Notes under the pieces: model-generated
Databases searched by the model: none
What the model was told of the DNA's origin: nothing
What the model saw: the letters and a program-made list of their open reading frames with translations, nothing else
Assembly (NCBI RefSeq): GCF_007828835.1
Contig: NZ_VIVL01000011.1
Location: forward strand, 124,001 to 188,000
Reading direction: 5' to 3'
Length of the DNA: 64,000 nucleotides
Origin: Variovorax beijingensis
GTDB taxonomy: Bacteria > Pseudomonadota > Gammaproteobacteria > Burkholderiales > Burkholderiaceae_C
Program-made: the position numbers and the translations under genes
Shown here: piece after piece, positions 33,914 through 43,457 of the stretch
How positions within the stretch are numbered: the first letter of the stretch is position 1
Layout of the letters: each line of letters opens with the position of its first letter

Positions 33914-34515
33914 GCGCCGGCTTCATCTACCTTGCATCGCAGAGCCCGCGCCGCGCCCAACTGCTGGGCCAGCTTGGCGTTCGCCACGAACTGTTGCTGG
34001 CTGGCGCCGACGAAGACGCCGAATCGCTCGAAGCGGTGCTGCCCGGTGAATCGCCGACCGCCTACGTGCAGCGCGTGACGGGCCTGAAGCTCGATGCGGC
34101 AGTCGTGCGGCGCCAGCGCCTGGGACTCTCCGATGCGCCGGTGCTCTGCGCCGACACCACGGTGGCCCTCGGCCGCACCATCCTCGGCAAGCCCGAGGAT
34201 GCGCGCGATGCCGAGCGCATCCTCGCGCTTCTGTCGGGTGTCACGCATCGCGTGCTGACGGCCGTGGCGCTGCAGCATGGCCGCCGCCGCCATGCGGCGC
34301 TCAGCGTGTCGCGCGTGCGCTTCGCGGCCATGACCCGCAAGCAGATCGCGCGCTATGCCGCCAGCGGCGAGCCGCTCGGCAAAGCCGGCGCCTATGCGAT
34401 CCAGGGCGCGGCGGCTGCGCACATCGAGCACATCAGCGGGTCCTATTCGGGCATCATGGGACTCCCGATGTTCGAGACCGCGCAGCTTCTTCGCAGCGCC
34501 GGTTTCAATACCTAA
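33910..34515 (+). CDS. maf: Maf-family nucleotide pyrophosphatase
   Basis: House-cleaning nucleoside triphosphate pyrophosphatase of the Maf/YhdE family (dTTP/UTP type likely). The 201-residue protein begins IYLASQSPRRAQLLGQLG, the canonical Maf motif. VLCADTTVALGRTILGKPED carries the catalytic acid, and GEPLGKAGAYAIQGAAAAHIEHISGSYSGIMGLPMFETAQLL closes it. All conserved residues seem present. The ATG overlaps the rlmH stop (ATGA). The rng ATG follows 7 bp after its stop. Confidence 0.95.
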   Translation: MSAGFIYLASQSPRRAQLLGQLGVRHELLLAGADEDAESLEAVLPGESPTAYVQRVTGLKLDAAVVRRQRLGLSDAPVLCADTTVALGRTILGKPEDARDAERILALLSGVTHRVLTAVALQHGRRRHAALSVSRVRFAAMTRKQIARYAASGEPLGKAGAYAIQGAAAAHIEHISGSYSGIMGLPMFETAQLLRSAGFNT

Positions 34516-34522
34516 GAATTCC

Positions 34523-36049
<1,527 letters not shown>

Positions 36050-36056
36050 AGGCTGG

Positions 36057-37841
36057 TCAGAGCGTCGGGTCCTGCCCCGGCGTCGCGCTGCGCACCGCCA
36101 GCGTCTGCAGCCGGGCATAGAGCCCGTCCAGTGCCATCAACTGCTCGTGGCTGCCCTGCTCGGCGATGCGGCCTTGCTCCATCACGATGATGCGGTCGGC
36201 ATGCTGGATGGTCGACAGCCGGTGCGCGACGATCAGCGTGGTGCGGTTCTGCATCAGGCGCTGCAGGGCGTCCTGCACCAGCCGCTCCGATTCGGTGTCG
36301 AGCGCCGAGGTGGCCTCGTCGAGCAGCAGGATGGGCGCGTTCTTGTAGAGCGCGCGCGCTATGGCCAGGCGCTGGCGCTGGCCGCCGGAGAGCTGCGTGG
36401 CGTTGTGGCCGAGCACGGTGTCGATGCCCTGCGGCAGGCTTTCGACGTGCGAAGACAGGTTCGCGGCTTCAATGCATTGCTGCACCCGCTCGCGATCGAT
36501 TCCGGCGCCCAGCGCCACGTTGGCGGCCAGCGTGTCGTTGAGCATCACCACGTCCTGGCTCACCATCGCGAACTGCGCGCGCAGGCTCCTGAGCTCCCAT
36601 TCGCTGGTGTCGTGGCCGTCGAGCAGTACCTGGCCGCCGCTCGGCAGCACGAAGCGCGGCAGCAGGTTGACCAGCGTGGTCTTGCCGGAGCCCGAAGGGC
36701 CGACGAAGGCCACCACCTGGCCCGGCTCGATCGTCAGGTTCACGCCGTCGAGCGCGCGGGCGTCGTCCTCGCCGCGGTAGCTGACCTTGACCTCGCGCAG
36801 TTCGATGCGGCCTTGCGCATGGTCGATGGCGAAGCTGCCCTGCGGCTCCGGGGCCACCTCGTCGATCAGCACCAGGCCGCGCTCGAGCGCCGCGAGGCCG
36901 CGCGTGATGGGGGCGGCCATGTCGGCCAGGCGGCGGATCGGGGCGATCAGCATCAGCATGGCCGTGATGTAGGCAACGAAGCCGCCCACGGTCAGGCCCT
37001 GTTCGCCGCTCTGCCAGAGCGCGATCATCACCACCACCGACAGCGCGAGCGCGGCCATCATCTGCGTGAGCGGCGTGGTGGCCGCCTGCGCAATGGTCGA
37101 TTTCACGGCCAGCCGGTTCAGGCGCTGGCTCAGCTGTTCGAAGCGCTCGCCCTGCGCCGCCTCGGCGCCGTGCAGCCGCACCATGCGGTGCGCGAGCACG
37201 TTCTCTTCCACCACGTAGGCCAATTCGTCGGTGGCCTGCTGGCCCTGCTGCGTCAGGCGGTAGAGGCGCTTGGAGAACACCTTCATGATCCACGAGATGC
37301 TCGGTACCAGGAAGGCGACGATGAGCGTGAGCTTCCAGTTCAGATAGACCAGGTAGGCGAGCAGCGCCACCAGCGTGAAGCCGTCGCGCGAGAGCCCGAG
37401 CAGGGCCTGCACCAGCAGCATGGAGCCGGTCTGCACTTCGTACACCACGGTGTTCGAGAGCGCGCTGGCCGACTGGCGCGAGAACAGGGCGAGCTCGGCC
37501 GCCAGCAGGCGCTGGAACAGCACGCGACGCAGCCGCTGCATGCCTTCGTTGGCGATGCGCGAGAGCGCATACTGGGAAATGAACTGCGCGATGCCGCGTA
37601 CCGCGAACAACAGCAGCACGGCGGCCGGCACGATCCACAGCGCCAGTTGCCCGCGGTTGAAGCCGCGGTCGAGCAGCGGCTTCAGCAGGGCTGCCATCAA
37701 GGGTTCGGTGACGGCCGCCAGCAGGGCGCCGATGAGCCCGACGGCCCACCAGTGGCGCGAGCCGCCGAACCAGGTCATGAGTCGCGCCAGCCGGCGTGTC
37801 AGGGGAGGGCGTGCGGTCTCACTGCCGGGGGATGCTTGCAT
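36057..37841 (-). CDS. msbA: Lipid A export ABC transporter MsbA
   Basis: Inner-membrane flippase of lipid A core. The 594-residue half-transporter has six transmembrane helices in its first 320 residues (WWAVGLIGALLAAVTEPLMAALL onward), with the type IV exporter loop FSRQSASALSNTVVYEVQTGSMLL. The ATPase domain follows, with Walker A GPSGSGKT, signature LSGGQRQRLAIARAL and Walker B ILLLDEATSALD. The H-loop is VAHRLSTIQHADRI. ATG 37841 was chosen because the family N terminus starts there; upstream the frame runs into the tolB promoter region. No strong ribosome site is seen. Confidence 0.92.
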   Translation of the reverse strand: MQASPGSETARPPLTRRLARLMTWFGGSRHWWAVGLIGALLAAVTEPLMAALLKPLLDRGFNRGQLALWIVPAAVLLLFAVRGIAQFISQYALSRIANEGMQRLRRVLFQRLLAAELALFSRQSASALSNTVVYEVQTGSMLLVQALLGLSRDGFTLVALLAYLVYLNWKLTLIVAFLVPSISWIMKVFSKRLYRLTQQGQQATDELAYVVEENVLAHRMVRLHGAEAAQGERFEQLSQRLNRLAVKSTIAQAATTPLTQMMAALALSVVVMIALWQSGEQGLTVGGFVAYITAMLMLIAPIRRLADMAAPITRGLAALERGLVLIDEVAPEPQGSFAIDHAQGRIELREVKVSYRGEDDARALDGVNLTIEPGQVVAFVGPSGSGKTTLVNLLPRFVLPSGGQVLLDGHDTSEWELRSLRAQFAMVSQDVVMLNDTLAANVALGAGIDRERVQQCIEAANLSSHVESLPQGIDTVLGHNATQLSGGQRQRLAIARALYKNAPILLLDEATSALDTESERLVQDALQRLMQNRTTLIVAHRLSTIQHADRIIVMEQGRIAEQGSHEQLMALDGLYARLQTLAVRSATPGQDPTL

Positions 37842-38002
37842 GGCGGCGGATTCTACGGGGCCCACCGAAGGGCCCTCGGCGGGCTGCCGTGTAGGACCGC
37901 ATCGCCCAATACACGTTTTGTGACGGCACGATCGAACCAGTGTGTAACATGTGGCCCGTCGCACCGGGTAGAACTTTTTAACCCGAAACATCTCCGAACC
38001 GC

Positions 38003-39319
38003 ATGAACAAGCCGTTGCCAGTTTCCATTCCAACTCCTTCTTCATCGCTTTTTGCACGCCGCACCTTGATTGCGGCTCTTGCTGCAACTCCCATGCTGCC
38101 CGCGCTCGCTCAGTTCCGGGTCGAGGTTTCGGGCGTCGGGCTGACGCAGCTGCCCATTGCACTGGTTCCGTTCAAGGGGCAGGACGCCTCGCCGCAGAAG
38201 ATCTCCGAGATCGTGCAGGCCGACCTCGAGCGCAGCGGCCAGTTCCGCGGCGTCGATGCTTCGGGGCAGGCGCTGGACGAAGCCTCGCGCCCCGACCTCG
38301 CGCTGTGGCGCCAGCGAACGGCGGATTCGCTCGTGGTGGGCAGCGTCACCCGCCTGGCCGACGGCCGCTTCGACGTGCGCTTCCGCCTCTGGGACGTGGT
38401 GCGCGGACAGGACCTCGGTGGCCAGAGCTACACCGTTCCGCAAGGCGACCTGAGGCTCGCGTCGCACCGCATTGCCGACTACGTCTATGAAAAGCTGACC
38501 GGCGACAAGGGCATCTTCTCGACCCGCATCGCCTACGTGACCAAGGGCGGCAGCCGCTATTCGCTCTGGGTGGCGGATGCCGACGGCGAGAATGCGCAGG
38601 CCGCGCTCGCGAGCCCGGAACCCATCATCTCGCCGGTCTGGTCGTCCAACGGCCAGCAGCTGGCGTACGTGTCGTTCGAGTCGCGCAAGCCCGTGGTCTA
38701 CGTGCACAACGTGGCGAGCGGGCAGCGCCGTCTGCTGGCCAACTTCCGCGGCTCCAACAGCGCGCCGGCATGGGCGCCCGATGGCGGCTCGCTGGCCGTC
38801 ACGCTCAGCCGCGACGGCGGCTCCCAGCTCTACACGATCCCCGCGAGCGGCGGCGAGCCGCGCCGGCTGACCCAGAGCGCCAGCATCGACACCGAGCCGG
38901 TCTATTCCGCCGACGGCAGCACGATCTACTTCGTGAGCGACCGCGGCGGTGCTCCGCAGATCTACAAGATGAGCGCCAGCGGCGGTGCGCCGACGCGCGT
39001 CACCTTCAGCGGCACCTACAACATTTCTCCTTCTGTCAGCGGCGATGGCCGGTGGTTGGCCTACATCTCCCGCGTTGGCGGTGCCTTCAAACTCCATGTG
39101 ATGGAGTTGGCCACCGGCAATGTCTCGGCCATCACCGACACCTCGGCAGACGAAAGCCCGAGTTTTGCCCCCAACAGCAAGCTGATCGTCTATGCAACGC
39201 ACCTGCAAGGCCGCGAAGCGCTCATGACGACCACGCTGGATGGAAAAATAAAGGCACGGCTGGCGGGACAGGGCGGAGACATAAGAGAACCGGACTGGGG
39301 TCCGTTTCAAAAGCAATGA
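38003..39319 (+). CDS. tolB: Tol-Pal system beta-propeller protein TolB
   Basis: Periplasmic protein linking Pal to the inner-membrane Tol complex during outer-membrane constriction. The 438-residue protein has a signal peptide with adjacent arginines (FARRTLIAALAATPMLPALA), then the N-terminal alpha/beta domain (RVEVSGVGLTQLPIALVPFKGQD). Six propeller repeats follow with motifs such as SPVWSSNGQQLAYVSFE, APAWAPDGGSLAVTLSRDGG and PSFAPNSKLIVYATH. A possible promoter TTGTGA-N17-TGTGTA (37918-37946) is weak. pal follows after 25 bp. tolQRA are not in the window. Confidence 0.96.
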   Translation: MNKPLPVSIPTPSSSLFARRTLIAALAATPMLPALAQFRVEVSGVGLTQLPIALVPFKGQDASPQKISEIVQADLERSGQFRGVDASGQALDEASRPDLALWRQRTADSLVVGSVTRLADGRFDVRFRLWDVVRGQDLGGQSYTVPQGDLRLASHRIADYVYEKLTGDKGIFSTRIAYVTKGGSRYSLWVADADGENAQAALASPEPIISPVWSSNGQQLAYVSFESRKPVVYVHNVASGQRRLLANFRGSNSAPAWAPDGGSLAVTLSRDGGSQLYTIPASGGEPRRLTQSASIDTEPVYSADGSTIYFVSDRGGAPQIYKMSASGGAPTRVTFSGTYNISPSVSGDGRWLAYISRVGGAFKLHVMELATGNVSAITDTSADESPSFAPNSKLIVYATHLQGREALMTTTLDGKIKARLAGQGGDIREPDWGPFQKQ

Positions 39320-39344
39320 CCAAGGTTTATTTGAGGAGTACCCA

Positions 39345-39863
39345 ATGTTGAAACGTACGATTTATTCGCTGGCCATCGTGGCTCTGATTGCCGGCTGCTC
39401 GTCGGGCACCAAGCTCAACGATACCCCGGTGACCGACCGCTCCGGCACCGCCGGCGGCCAGCAGGGCAGCGCGAGCGCGGTGGCGCCCGTCACCATCGAT
39501 CCCAATGCCGGTACCGCTCAAGGGCCGGTCGGTATCGAACGGATCGTCTATTTCGACTACGACAGCTACACGGTCAAGCCCGAGTTCCAGTCCCTGATCG
39601 ACGGGCACGCCCGTTTCCTCAAGGCCAACCCGCAGCGCCGCGTTTCCATCGAAGGCCACACCGACGAGCGCGGCGGCCGCGAGTACAACCTGGCACTCGG
39701 CCAGAAGCGCTCCGAAGCCGTCCGCCGCGCGCTGACGCTCTTGGGCGTGAACGACTCCCAGATCGAAGCCGTGAGCTTCGGCAAGGAAAAGCCAGCGGTG
39801 CAGGGCTCGGGCGAAGAAGTCTGGGCGCAGAACCGCCGCGCTGAAATCCGCTACACCCGGTGA
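39345..39863 (+). CDS. pal: Peptidoglycan-associated lipoprotein Pal
   Basis: Outer-membrane lipoprotein that binds peptidoglycan. The 172-residue protein has a lipobox signal peptide (LAIVALIAGCSSG; Cys20) and a flexible Gly/Ala/Pro linker. The OmpA-C domain follows: ERIVYFDYDSYTVKPEFQSLIDGHARFL, then VSIEGHTDERGGREYNLALGQKRSEAVRRAL, with the diaminopimelate-contacting residues present. GAGG occurs before ATG 39345 (TTTGAGGAGTACCC). Its stop overlaps the cpoB ATG by one base. Confidence 0.97.
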   Translation: MLKRTIYSLAIVALIAGCSSGTKLNDTPVTDRSGTAGGQQGSASAVAPVTIDPNAGTAQGPVGIERIVYFDYDSYTVKPEFQSLIDGHARFLKANPQRRVSIEGHTDERGGREYNLALGQKRSEAVRRALTLLGVNDSQIEAVSFGKEKPAVQGSGEEVWAQNRRAEIRYTR

Positions 39864-40612
39864 TGCAACACGCCCTGTTGCGAGGCGCGGCGCTGGCTGC
39901 CGCCTTGCTCTGCGTTTCGGCCGGCTCGCAGGCCGCGTTGTTCGAGGATGACGAGGCGCGCCGCGCCATCCTCGACCTGCGGCAGCGGGTGGAGGCCATG
40001 CGCCAGCAGACCGACCAGCGGCTGACCGACGAAAACGGCCAGCTGCGCCGCAGCCTGCTCGACCTGCAGAACCAGATCGAGCAGATGCGGGGCGACCTTG
40101 CGCGCATGACCGGCCAGAACGAGCAGCTGCAGCGCACCGTGGCCGAGATGCAGTCGCGCCAGGCCACCATCGACGACCGGCTCAAGCAGAACGAGCCGAC
40201 GAAGGTGTCCGTGGATGGCCGCGAGTTCACCGCCGACCCCAAGGAAAAGGCCGACTTCGACGCCGCCCTCGGCATCTTCCGTGCAGGCCAGTTCGCGCAG
40301 GCGCAGACCGCGTTTGCCGAGTTCGTCAAGCGCTACCCGCAAAGCGGCTACAACGCTTCGGCGCTGTTCTGGCTCGGCAATGCGCAGTACGCCACGCGCA
40401 ACTACAACGAGGCCATCGCGAACTTCCGCTCCATGCTGTCGCTTGCGCCCGACCACGCCAAGGCTCCCGAGGCCGTGCTGTCGATCGCCAACTGCCAGAT
40501 CGAGCTGAAAGACACGCGCGCCGCGCGCCGCACGCTGGAAGACCTGACCAAGGCCTATCCACAGTCTGAAGCCGCCCAGGCCGGCCGCGAGCGTCTCTCG
40601 CGCCTGCGCTAG
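39863..40612 (+). CDS. cpoB: Tol-Pal cell division coordinator CpoB (YbgF)
   Basis: Periplasmic protein coordinating outer-membrane constriction with peptidoglycan synthesis. The 249-residue protein has a signal peptide (LLRGAALAAALLCVSAGSQA). An N-terminal trimerising coiled coil follows (roughly residues 27-110; RRAILDLRQRVEAMRQQTDQRL... LLDLQNQIEQM). The TPR domain begins near FDAALGIFRAGQFAQAQTAFAEFVKRYPQSGY. ATG 39863 overlaps the pal stop; the GTG three bases earlier is a possible alternative. Confidence 0.94.
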   Translation: MQHALLRGAALAAALLCVSAGSQAALFEDDEARRAILDLRQRVEAMRQQTDQRLTDENGQLRRSLLDLQNQIEQMRGDLARMTGQNEQLQRTVAEMQSRQATIDDRLKQNEPTKVSVDGREFTADPKEKADFDAALGIFRAGQFAQAQTAFAEFVKRYPQSGYNASALFWLGNAQYATRNYNEAIANFRSMLSLAPDHAKAPEAVLSIANCQIELKDTRAARRTLEDLTKAYPQSEAAQAGRERLSRLR

Positions 40613-40631
40613 CAACGGCGGGATCCTCCGC

Positions 40632-41477
40632 TTGAGTTCAGCAACCGCCCTTCCTGAAGCAGCGACCGCCGCCGCGAATGTCGTCACCGACACCGCGGCG
40701 CCCGACTTCGCGCGCCGCTTCGGCGGCCTCGAACGCCTGTACGGCGTGGCTGGTGCCGCGCGCATCCGCAACGCCCACGTGCTCGTCGCCGGCATCGGCG
40801 GCGTGGGCTCGTGGGCAGTCGAGGCGCTGGCACGCAGTGGCGTGGGGCGGCTCACGCTGGTCGATCTCGATCACGTCTCGGAGTCGAACATCAACCGGCA
40901 GATCCACGCGCTCGATGCAACCGTGGGGCAGGCCAAGGTCGAGGCCATGCGCGATCGCATCGCGCAGATCAACCCCGGCTGCCAGGTGCTCGCGCTCGAT
41001 GAATTCGTCGAGCCCGGCAACTGGACGGCATTGCTCGATGCGGCGCAGGCTGCCAACGGTCCCGCGACGGCCGTCATCGACGCGTGCGACCAGGTCAAGG
41101 CCAAGCTCGCGATGGCCGCATGGGCGCGCGCGTCGCGCACCGCCTTCGTGACCGTGGGCGCGGCCGGCGGCAAGCGGCAGGCGCACAAGGTCGACATCGA
41201 CGATCTCGCGCTCGTCACGCACGACCCGCTGCTGGCCCAACTTCGCCAGCGCCTTCGCAAGGAGCATGGCGCTCCGCGCGAGGGCCGCAAGATCGGCGTG
41301 GCCTGCGTCTTCAGCCGCGAGAGCGTCGCACCGCCCGATGCCTCCTGCGCCATCGAGGAAGGCGACGGTTCGCTCAACTGCCATGGCTATGGTTCGGTGG
41401 TGAGCGTGACCGCGACTTTCGGCCAATGTGCAGCAGGTTGGGTTCTCGACAGGATTGCGAGCAACGCCACGCTATAA
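40632..41477 (+). CDS. tcdA: tRNA threonylcarbamoyladenosine dehydratase
   Basis: E1-like enzyme that cyclises t6A37 of tRNAs to ct6A with ATP. The 281-residue protein has RRFGGLERLYG, the nucleotide-binding VLVAGIGGVGSWAVEALARSGVGRLTLVDLDHVSESNINRQ and the IDACDQVKAKLAM segment. CHGYGSVVSVTATFGQCAAGWVLDRI lies at the C terminus. No ATG fits, so the start is taken as TTG 40632, preceded by GGATCC but no strong ribosome site. The start is uncertain; conserved sequence begins near residue 25. The tRNA-Lys gene follows 59 bp downstream, and its -10 box lies inside this gene's last codons. Confidence 0.93.
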   Translation: MSSATALPEAATAAANVVTDTAAPDFARRFGGLERLYGVAGAARIRNAHVLVAGIGGVGSWAVEALARSGVGRLTLVDLDHVSESNINRQIHALDATVGQAKVEAMRDRIAQINPGCQVLALDEFVEPGNWTALLDAAQAANGPATAVIDACDQVKAKLAMAAWARASRTAFVTVGAAGGKRQAHKVDIDDLALVTHDPLLAQLRQRLRKEHGAPREGRKIGVACVFSRESVAPPDASCAIEEGDGSLNCHGYGSVVSVTATFGQCAAGWVLDRIASNATL

Positions 41478-41478
41478 T
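41473..41478 (+). promoter_or_regulatory. -10 box (TATAAT) for tRNA-Lys
   Basis: A perfect TATAAT spans the last codons and stop region of tcdA, 58 bp before the mature tRNA. No matching -35 was found at 16-18 bp, so read-through from tcdA may also contribute. Confidence 0.45.
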
Positions 41479-41536
41479 CTTTGGCTTTGCCGGATTCAAC
41501 CGGCAAAGAGAAAACGAAAAAGAAGAAATTGGATCC

Positions 41537-41612
41537 GGGACGTTAGCTCAGTTGGTAGAGCAGCGGACTTTTAATCCGTTGGTCACTGGTTCGAATCCAG
41601 TACGTCCTACCA
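41537..41612 (+). tRNA. tRNA-Lys (anticodon TTT)
   Basis: A 76-nt cloverleaf. The acceptor arm GGGACGT pairs with ACGTCCT (one G-U). The D arm contains AGCTCAGTTGGTAGAGC and the anticodon loop CTTTTAA sits in the stem CGGA/TCCG. The T arm is CTGG-TTCGAAT-CCAG, and CCA is encoded. The anticodon TTT reads AAA and AAG. Confidence 0.97.
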
Positions 41613-41624
41613 GACCCATACAAG

Positions 41625-41652
41625 AAGCCGCTCCACCGAGCGGCTTTTTTTA
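41625..41652 (+). terminator. Rho-independent terminator after tRNA-Lys
   Basis: Perfect 9-bp stem AAGCCGCTC/GAGCGGCTT with loop CACC, followed by a T run interrupted by one A. It ends the tcdA/tRNA-Lys transcript. Confidence 0.88.
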
Positions 41653-41673
41653 TTGCCCGCAGATCGGCGTCGG

Positions 41674-41703
41674 CAAAAAAACAGCCCGCACAAGGGCGGG
41701 CTG
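41674..41703 (-). terminator. Rho-independent terminator of the S24 repressor gene
   Basis: Read on the minus strand: stem AGCCCGC/GCGGGCT with a 6-nt loop, then G and seven T residues. It lies about 130 bp beyond the stop of the minus-strand repressor gene. Confidence 0.82.
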
Positions 41704-41830
41704 GAAGATGGCCTGCTGGAGGAGGGAGGATCGGAGAATGCAGGCCACAGGAGAGCCTTCACTATGTTCTTCGAACCTGCACGCAACCTGACCTCTGGCG
41801 CGCGCTTCGCACTCGCGCACGGTGCGAGGC

Positions 41831-42547
41831 TTAATCCTCGTCTTCCCACTTGCCCACGACGGTGCCGAGCACTGTGAACGCGGTGCGGATCGGCTCGTGC
41901 TTCGGATTGAGCGGCAGCAGCCAGCGGCGGCCGTCTTCCTGCTTGAAGACCTTGAAGGTGACTTCGTTGCTCGCATCGAGCCTGGCAATGATGCGCTCGC
42001 CGTCCTCGGGCGTCGTTCGCTGCGCGTCGACGAAGATGATCGACTCCGCGGGATAGCTCTTCAGGTGGCCGCTCGGCGCGGTCATGCTGTCGCCGCGCAC
42101 GCGCAGCGCGTAGGTGTTGCCGGGGCTGTGATGCGCAACGCAGGGAAGCCACCGCTCGGCCTGGATCGCTCCTTGCGCGGCCCCCTTCCATGAAGCGACC
42201 TGCGTCCATGCGATGAGAGGAACGGTGCCGGGCGTGCCGGGATTGAAGGACGGACCCGACGGCGGCGTGCGCGTGACCCGGTAGGCACCCGGAGGTTCGC
42301 CGGCGTTGTCGCGCGCCGTGCCTGGCTGGGGTACGTCCCATGGCGCGGGGCCGTCGCCGGTGTCGAGCCAGTTGGGGTCGACGCGGTAGGCGCGTGCCAG
42401 CGCGAGCAGGGCCATGGAGCGGCCGGTGTCGCCGCGTTCAATTTTCGAGATGTTGGATTGCTTGACGCCTGAAGCCGCTTCGGCTTGCTTCTGAGTCATC
42501 CTGGCGTATTTGCGCGCTGCCAATGCGCGCGCGGCAATAGTCTCCAT
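41831..42547 (-). CDS. XRE/S24 (CI/LexA-like) transcriptional repressor
   Basis: A 238-residue phage-repressor-type regulator. Residues about 8-62 form a Cro/C1 helix-turn-helix (MTQKQAEAASGVKQSNISKIERGDTGRSMALLALARAY). A Pro/Gly linker follows, then an S24 peptidase domain with the nucleophile Ser in VRGDSM and a general-base Lys in VTFKVFKQEDG. The protein could self-cleave under RecA activation. I chose ATG 42547, where the HTH begins; the longer frame reads back through the operator region. It is divergent from two small ORFs with an inverted repeat between them. No integrase or other phage gene is near, so it is a lone repressor. Confidence 0.88.
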   Translation of the reverse strand: METIAARALAARKYARMTQKQAEAASGVKQSNISKIERGDTGRSMALLALARAYRVDPNWLDTGDGPAPWDVPQPGTARDNAGEPPGAYRVTRTPPSGPSFNPGTPGTVPLIAWTQVASWKGAAQGAIQAERWLPCVAHHSPGNTYALRVRGDSMTAPSGHLKSYPAESIIFVDAQRTTPEDGERIIARLDASNEVTFKVFKQEDGRRWLLPLNPKHEPIRTAFTVLGTVVGKWEDED

Positions 42548-42570
42548 GGGCGCCGATTTAAGCGCAGGCG

Positions 42571-42611
42571 AATATTCACTTTGGACTCTAGAATAGTTGA
42601 AAGGGAGTATT
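42571..42611. promoter_or_regulatory. Inverted repeat, candidate operator between repressor and small ORFs
   Basis: AATATTCACTTT (42571-42582) and AAAGGGAGTATT (42600-42611) are inverted repeats matching at 10 of 12 positions. They flank a -10-like TAGAAT (42589-42594). The position between divergent genes suggests autoregulation by the S24 repressor. Confidence 0.45.
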
Positions 42612-42615
42612 TGCC

Positions 42616-42741
42616 ATGAAACCACGCAAGTTGGTGCTGGCGCCGAAAGCCGTGAGGCCGACGCACAAGCCAAGCGAAGAGCGAAGCCATCGCGCCTGCG
42701 ATGTAACGCCGCGCTCAGCCCGCATTCACCTGTTGGGCTGA
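42616..42741 (+). CDS. Small basic ORF, 41 aa, divergent from S24 repressor
   Basis: I do not recognise this product. The ORF begins ATG AAA CCA CGC, encodes MKPRKLVLAPKAVRPTHKPS followed by 21 more residues, and ends TGA at 42741. AGGGAG lies 8 bp upstream, inside the right arm of the inverted repeat, so repressor binding would hide promoter and ribosome site together. The peptide is very basic (Lys/Arg-rich) with one Cys. In phage-like switches the divergent gene is usually Cro, but no HTH is visible here. It might be a spurious ORF; codon use is unremarkable. Confidence 0.4.
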   Translation: MKPRKLVLAPKAVRPTHKPSEERSHRACDVTPRSARIHLLG

Positions 42742-42744
42742 GCT

Positions 42745-42996
42745 GTGCGCAGGCCGCTGCCGCCGGGCCTGTGGCTCGACCGCGCGCTGTGCGCGCTGTT
42801 GGCGCTGCTGTCTGCCGCGGCTCTTTTCCATGGATTCCGTTCGCAGAACGACGGCCTGGCCGGCTTGGGGATCGCTGGCCTCATTGCCGCGGGGTGGATC
42901 GGGACCGCGCTGTTCGATCAAAGCGCCTTCAGGCGGGCGCAAGCGCTCCGGGAGGCGGTAGAGAAAGCGTCGCGCTCACGCGAACGCAATCCTTGA
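42745..42996 (+). CDS. Small membrane protein, hypothetical
   Basis: An 83-residue ORF starting at GTG 42745, 3 bp after the 41-aa ORF. Two hydrophobic helices are evident (ALCALLALLSAAALFHGF and LAGLGIAGLIAAGWIGTALF). A charged C-terminal helix follows (QSAFRRAQALREAVEKASRSRER). No family is recognised. The 3' 68 bp overlap the convergent EcsC-like gene on the other strand. Tight coupling to the 41-aa ORF and the shared operator suggest regulation by the S24 repressor. Alternatively the start may be wrong. Confidence 0.5.
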   Translation: MRRPLPPGLWLDRALCALLALLSAAALFHGFRSQNDGLAGLGIAGLIAAGWIGTALFDQSAFRRAQALREAVEKASRSRERNP

Positions 42997-43432
42997 TGTG
43001 CTGTTCGCCCAAGGCCCGCAAGGCTGCGTAGCCGAGCGCGGCGGAGACGATCTGCCCGGCAATCGGCACGTACTTGGCGGCCTGCTTGGCCGTGAGCTTC
43101 ACGCCGGCATGCCGCGCGAGCTTGATCAGCAGGTCGCGCGTGACGAGCCTGCCGACCAGCAGCGCGCCAACCGTCGTGGCGGCCTTCTGGATGCGCTCGC
43201 GCTGGTGCGGCGCCAGCTTTTCGACCTGGGTGACCGACAGGCCGAATTCGGCGCTGATCTGCGGCACCAGGCGCGAGAGCAGGGCCGCATCGGCTGCCCA
43301 GTCGATGCCGGGCAGGGGCACGGCGCTGGCGGCCGCGGCCATCAGCGCCTTGCGGCCGATCAGGCGGCGGCTGCGGTGGATGGCCGCGATCAGCTTTTCG
43401 TCACCACGGGCCAGTTCGATGGCAGATGGCAT
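42929..43432 (-). CDS. EcsC-like/DUF697-like small protein
   Basis: A 167-residue protein with no confident assignment. It has alternating amphipathic and hydrophobic helices (RKALMAAAASAVPLPGIDWAADAALLSRLVPQISAEFGL, TVGALLVGRLVTRDLLIKLA, KYVPIAGQIVSAALGYAAL). The AVPLPGIDWAAD and YVPIAGQIVSAALGY pair recalls EcsC-family and DUF697 proteins, which associate with membranes. The ATG at 43432 lies 25 bp downstream of the ABC-F stop in the direction of reading, so it may be at the tail of that transcript. Its 3' end overlaps the small membrane ORF on the + strand. Confidence 0.7.
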   Translation of the reverse strand: MPSAIELARGDEKLIAAIHRSRRLIGRKALMAAAASAVPLPGIDWAADAALLSRLVPQISAEFGLSVTQVEKLAPHQRERIQKAATTVGALLVGRLVTRDLLIKLARHAGVKLTAKQAAKYVPIAGQIVSAALGYAALRALGEQHIKDCVRVSATLSLPPPGALAPA

Positions 43433-43457
43433 GCAGGGCGTCTCCTTCGCAGAAAGG

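Noticed and set aside
37918..37946. TTGTGA-N17-TGTGTA before tolB
   Set aside because: The -10 match is poor; mentioned in the tolB entry but not listed as a promoter.
41537..43010. Possible integrated element at tRNA-Lys
   Set aside because: The tRNA 3' end is not repeated downstream within the region and no integrase is present, so the S24 repressor alone is not evidence of an island.
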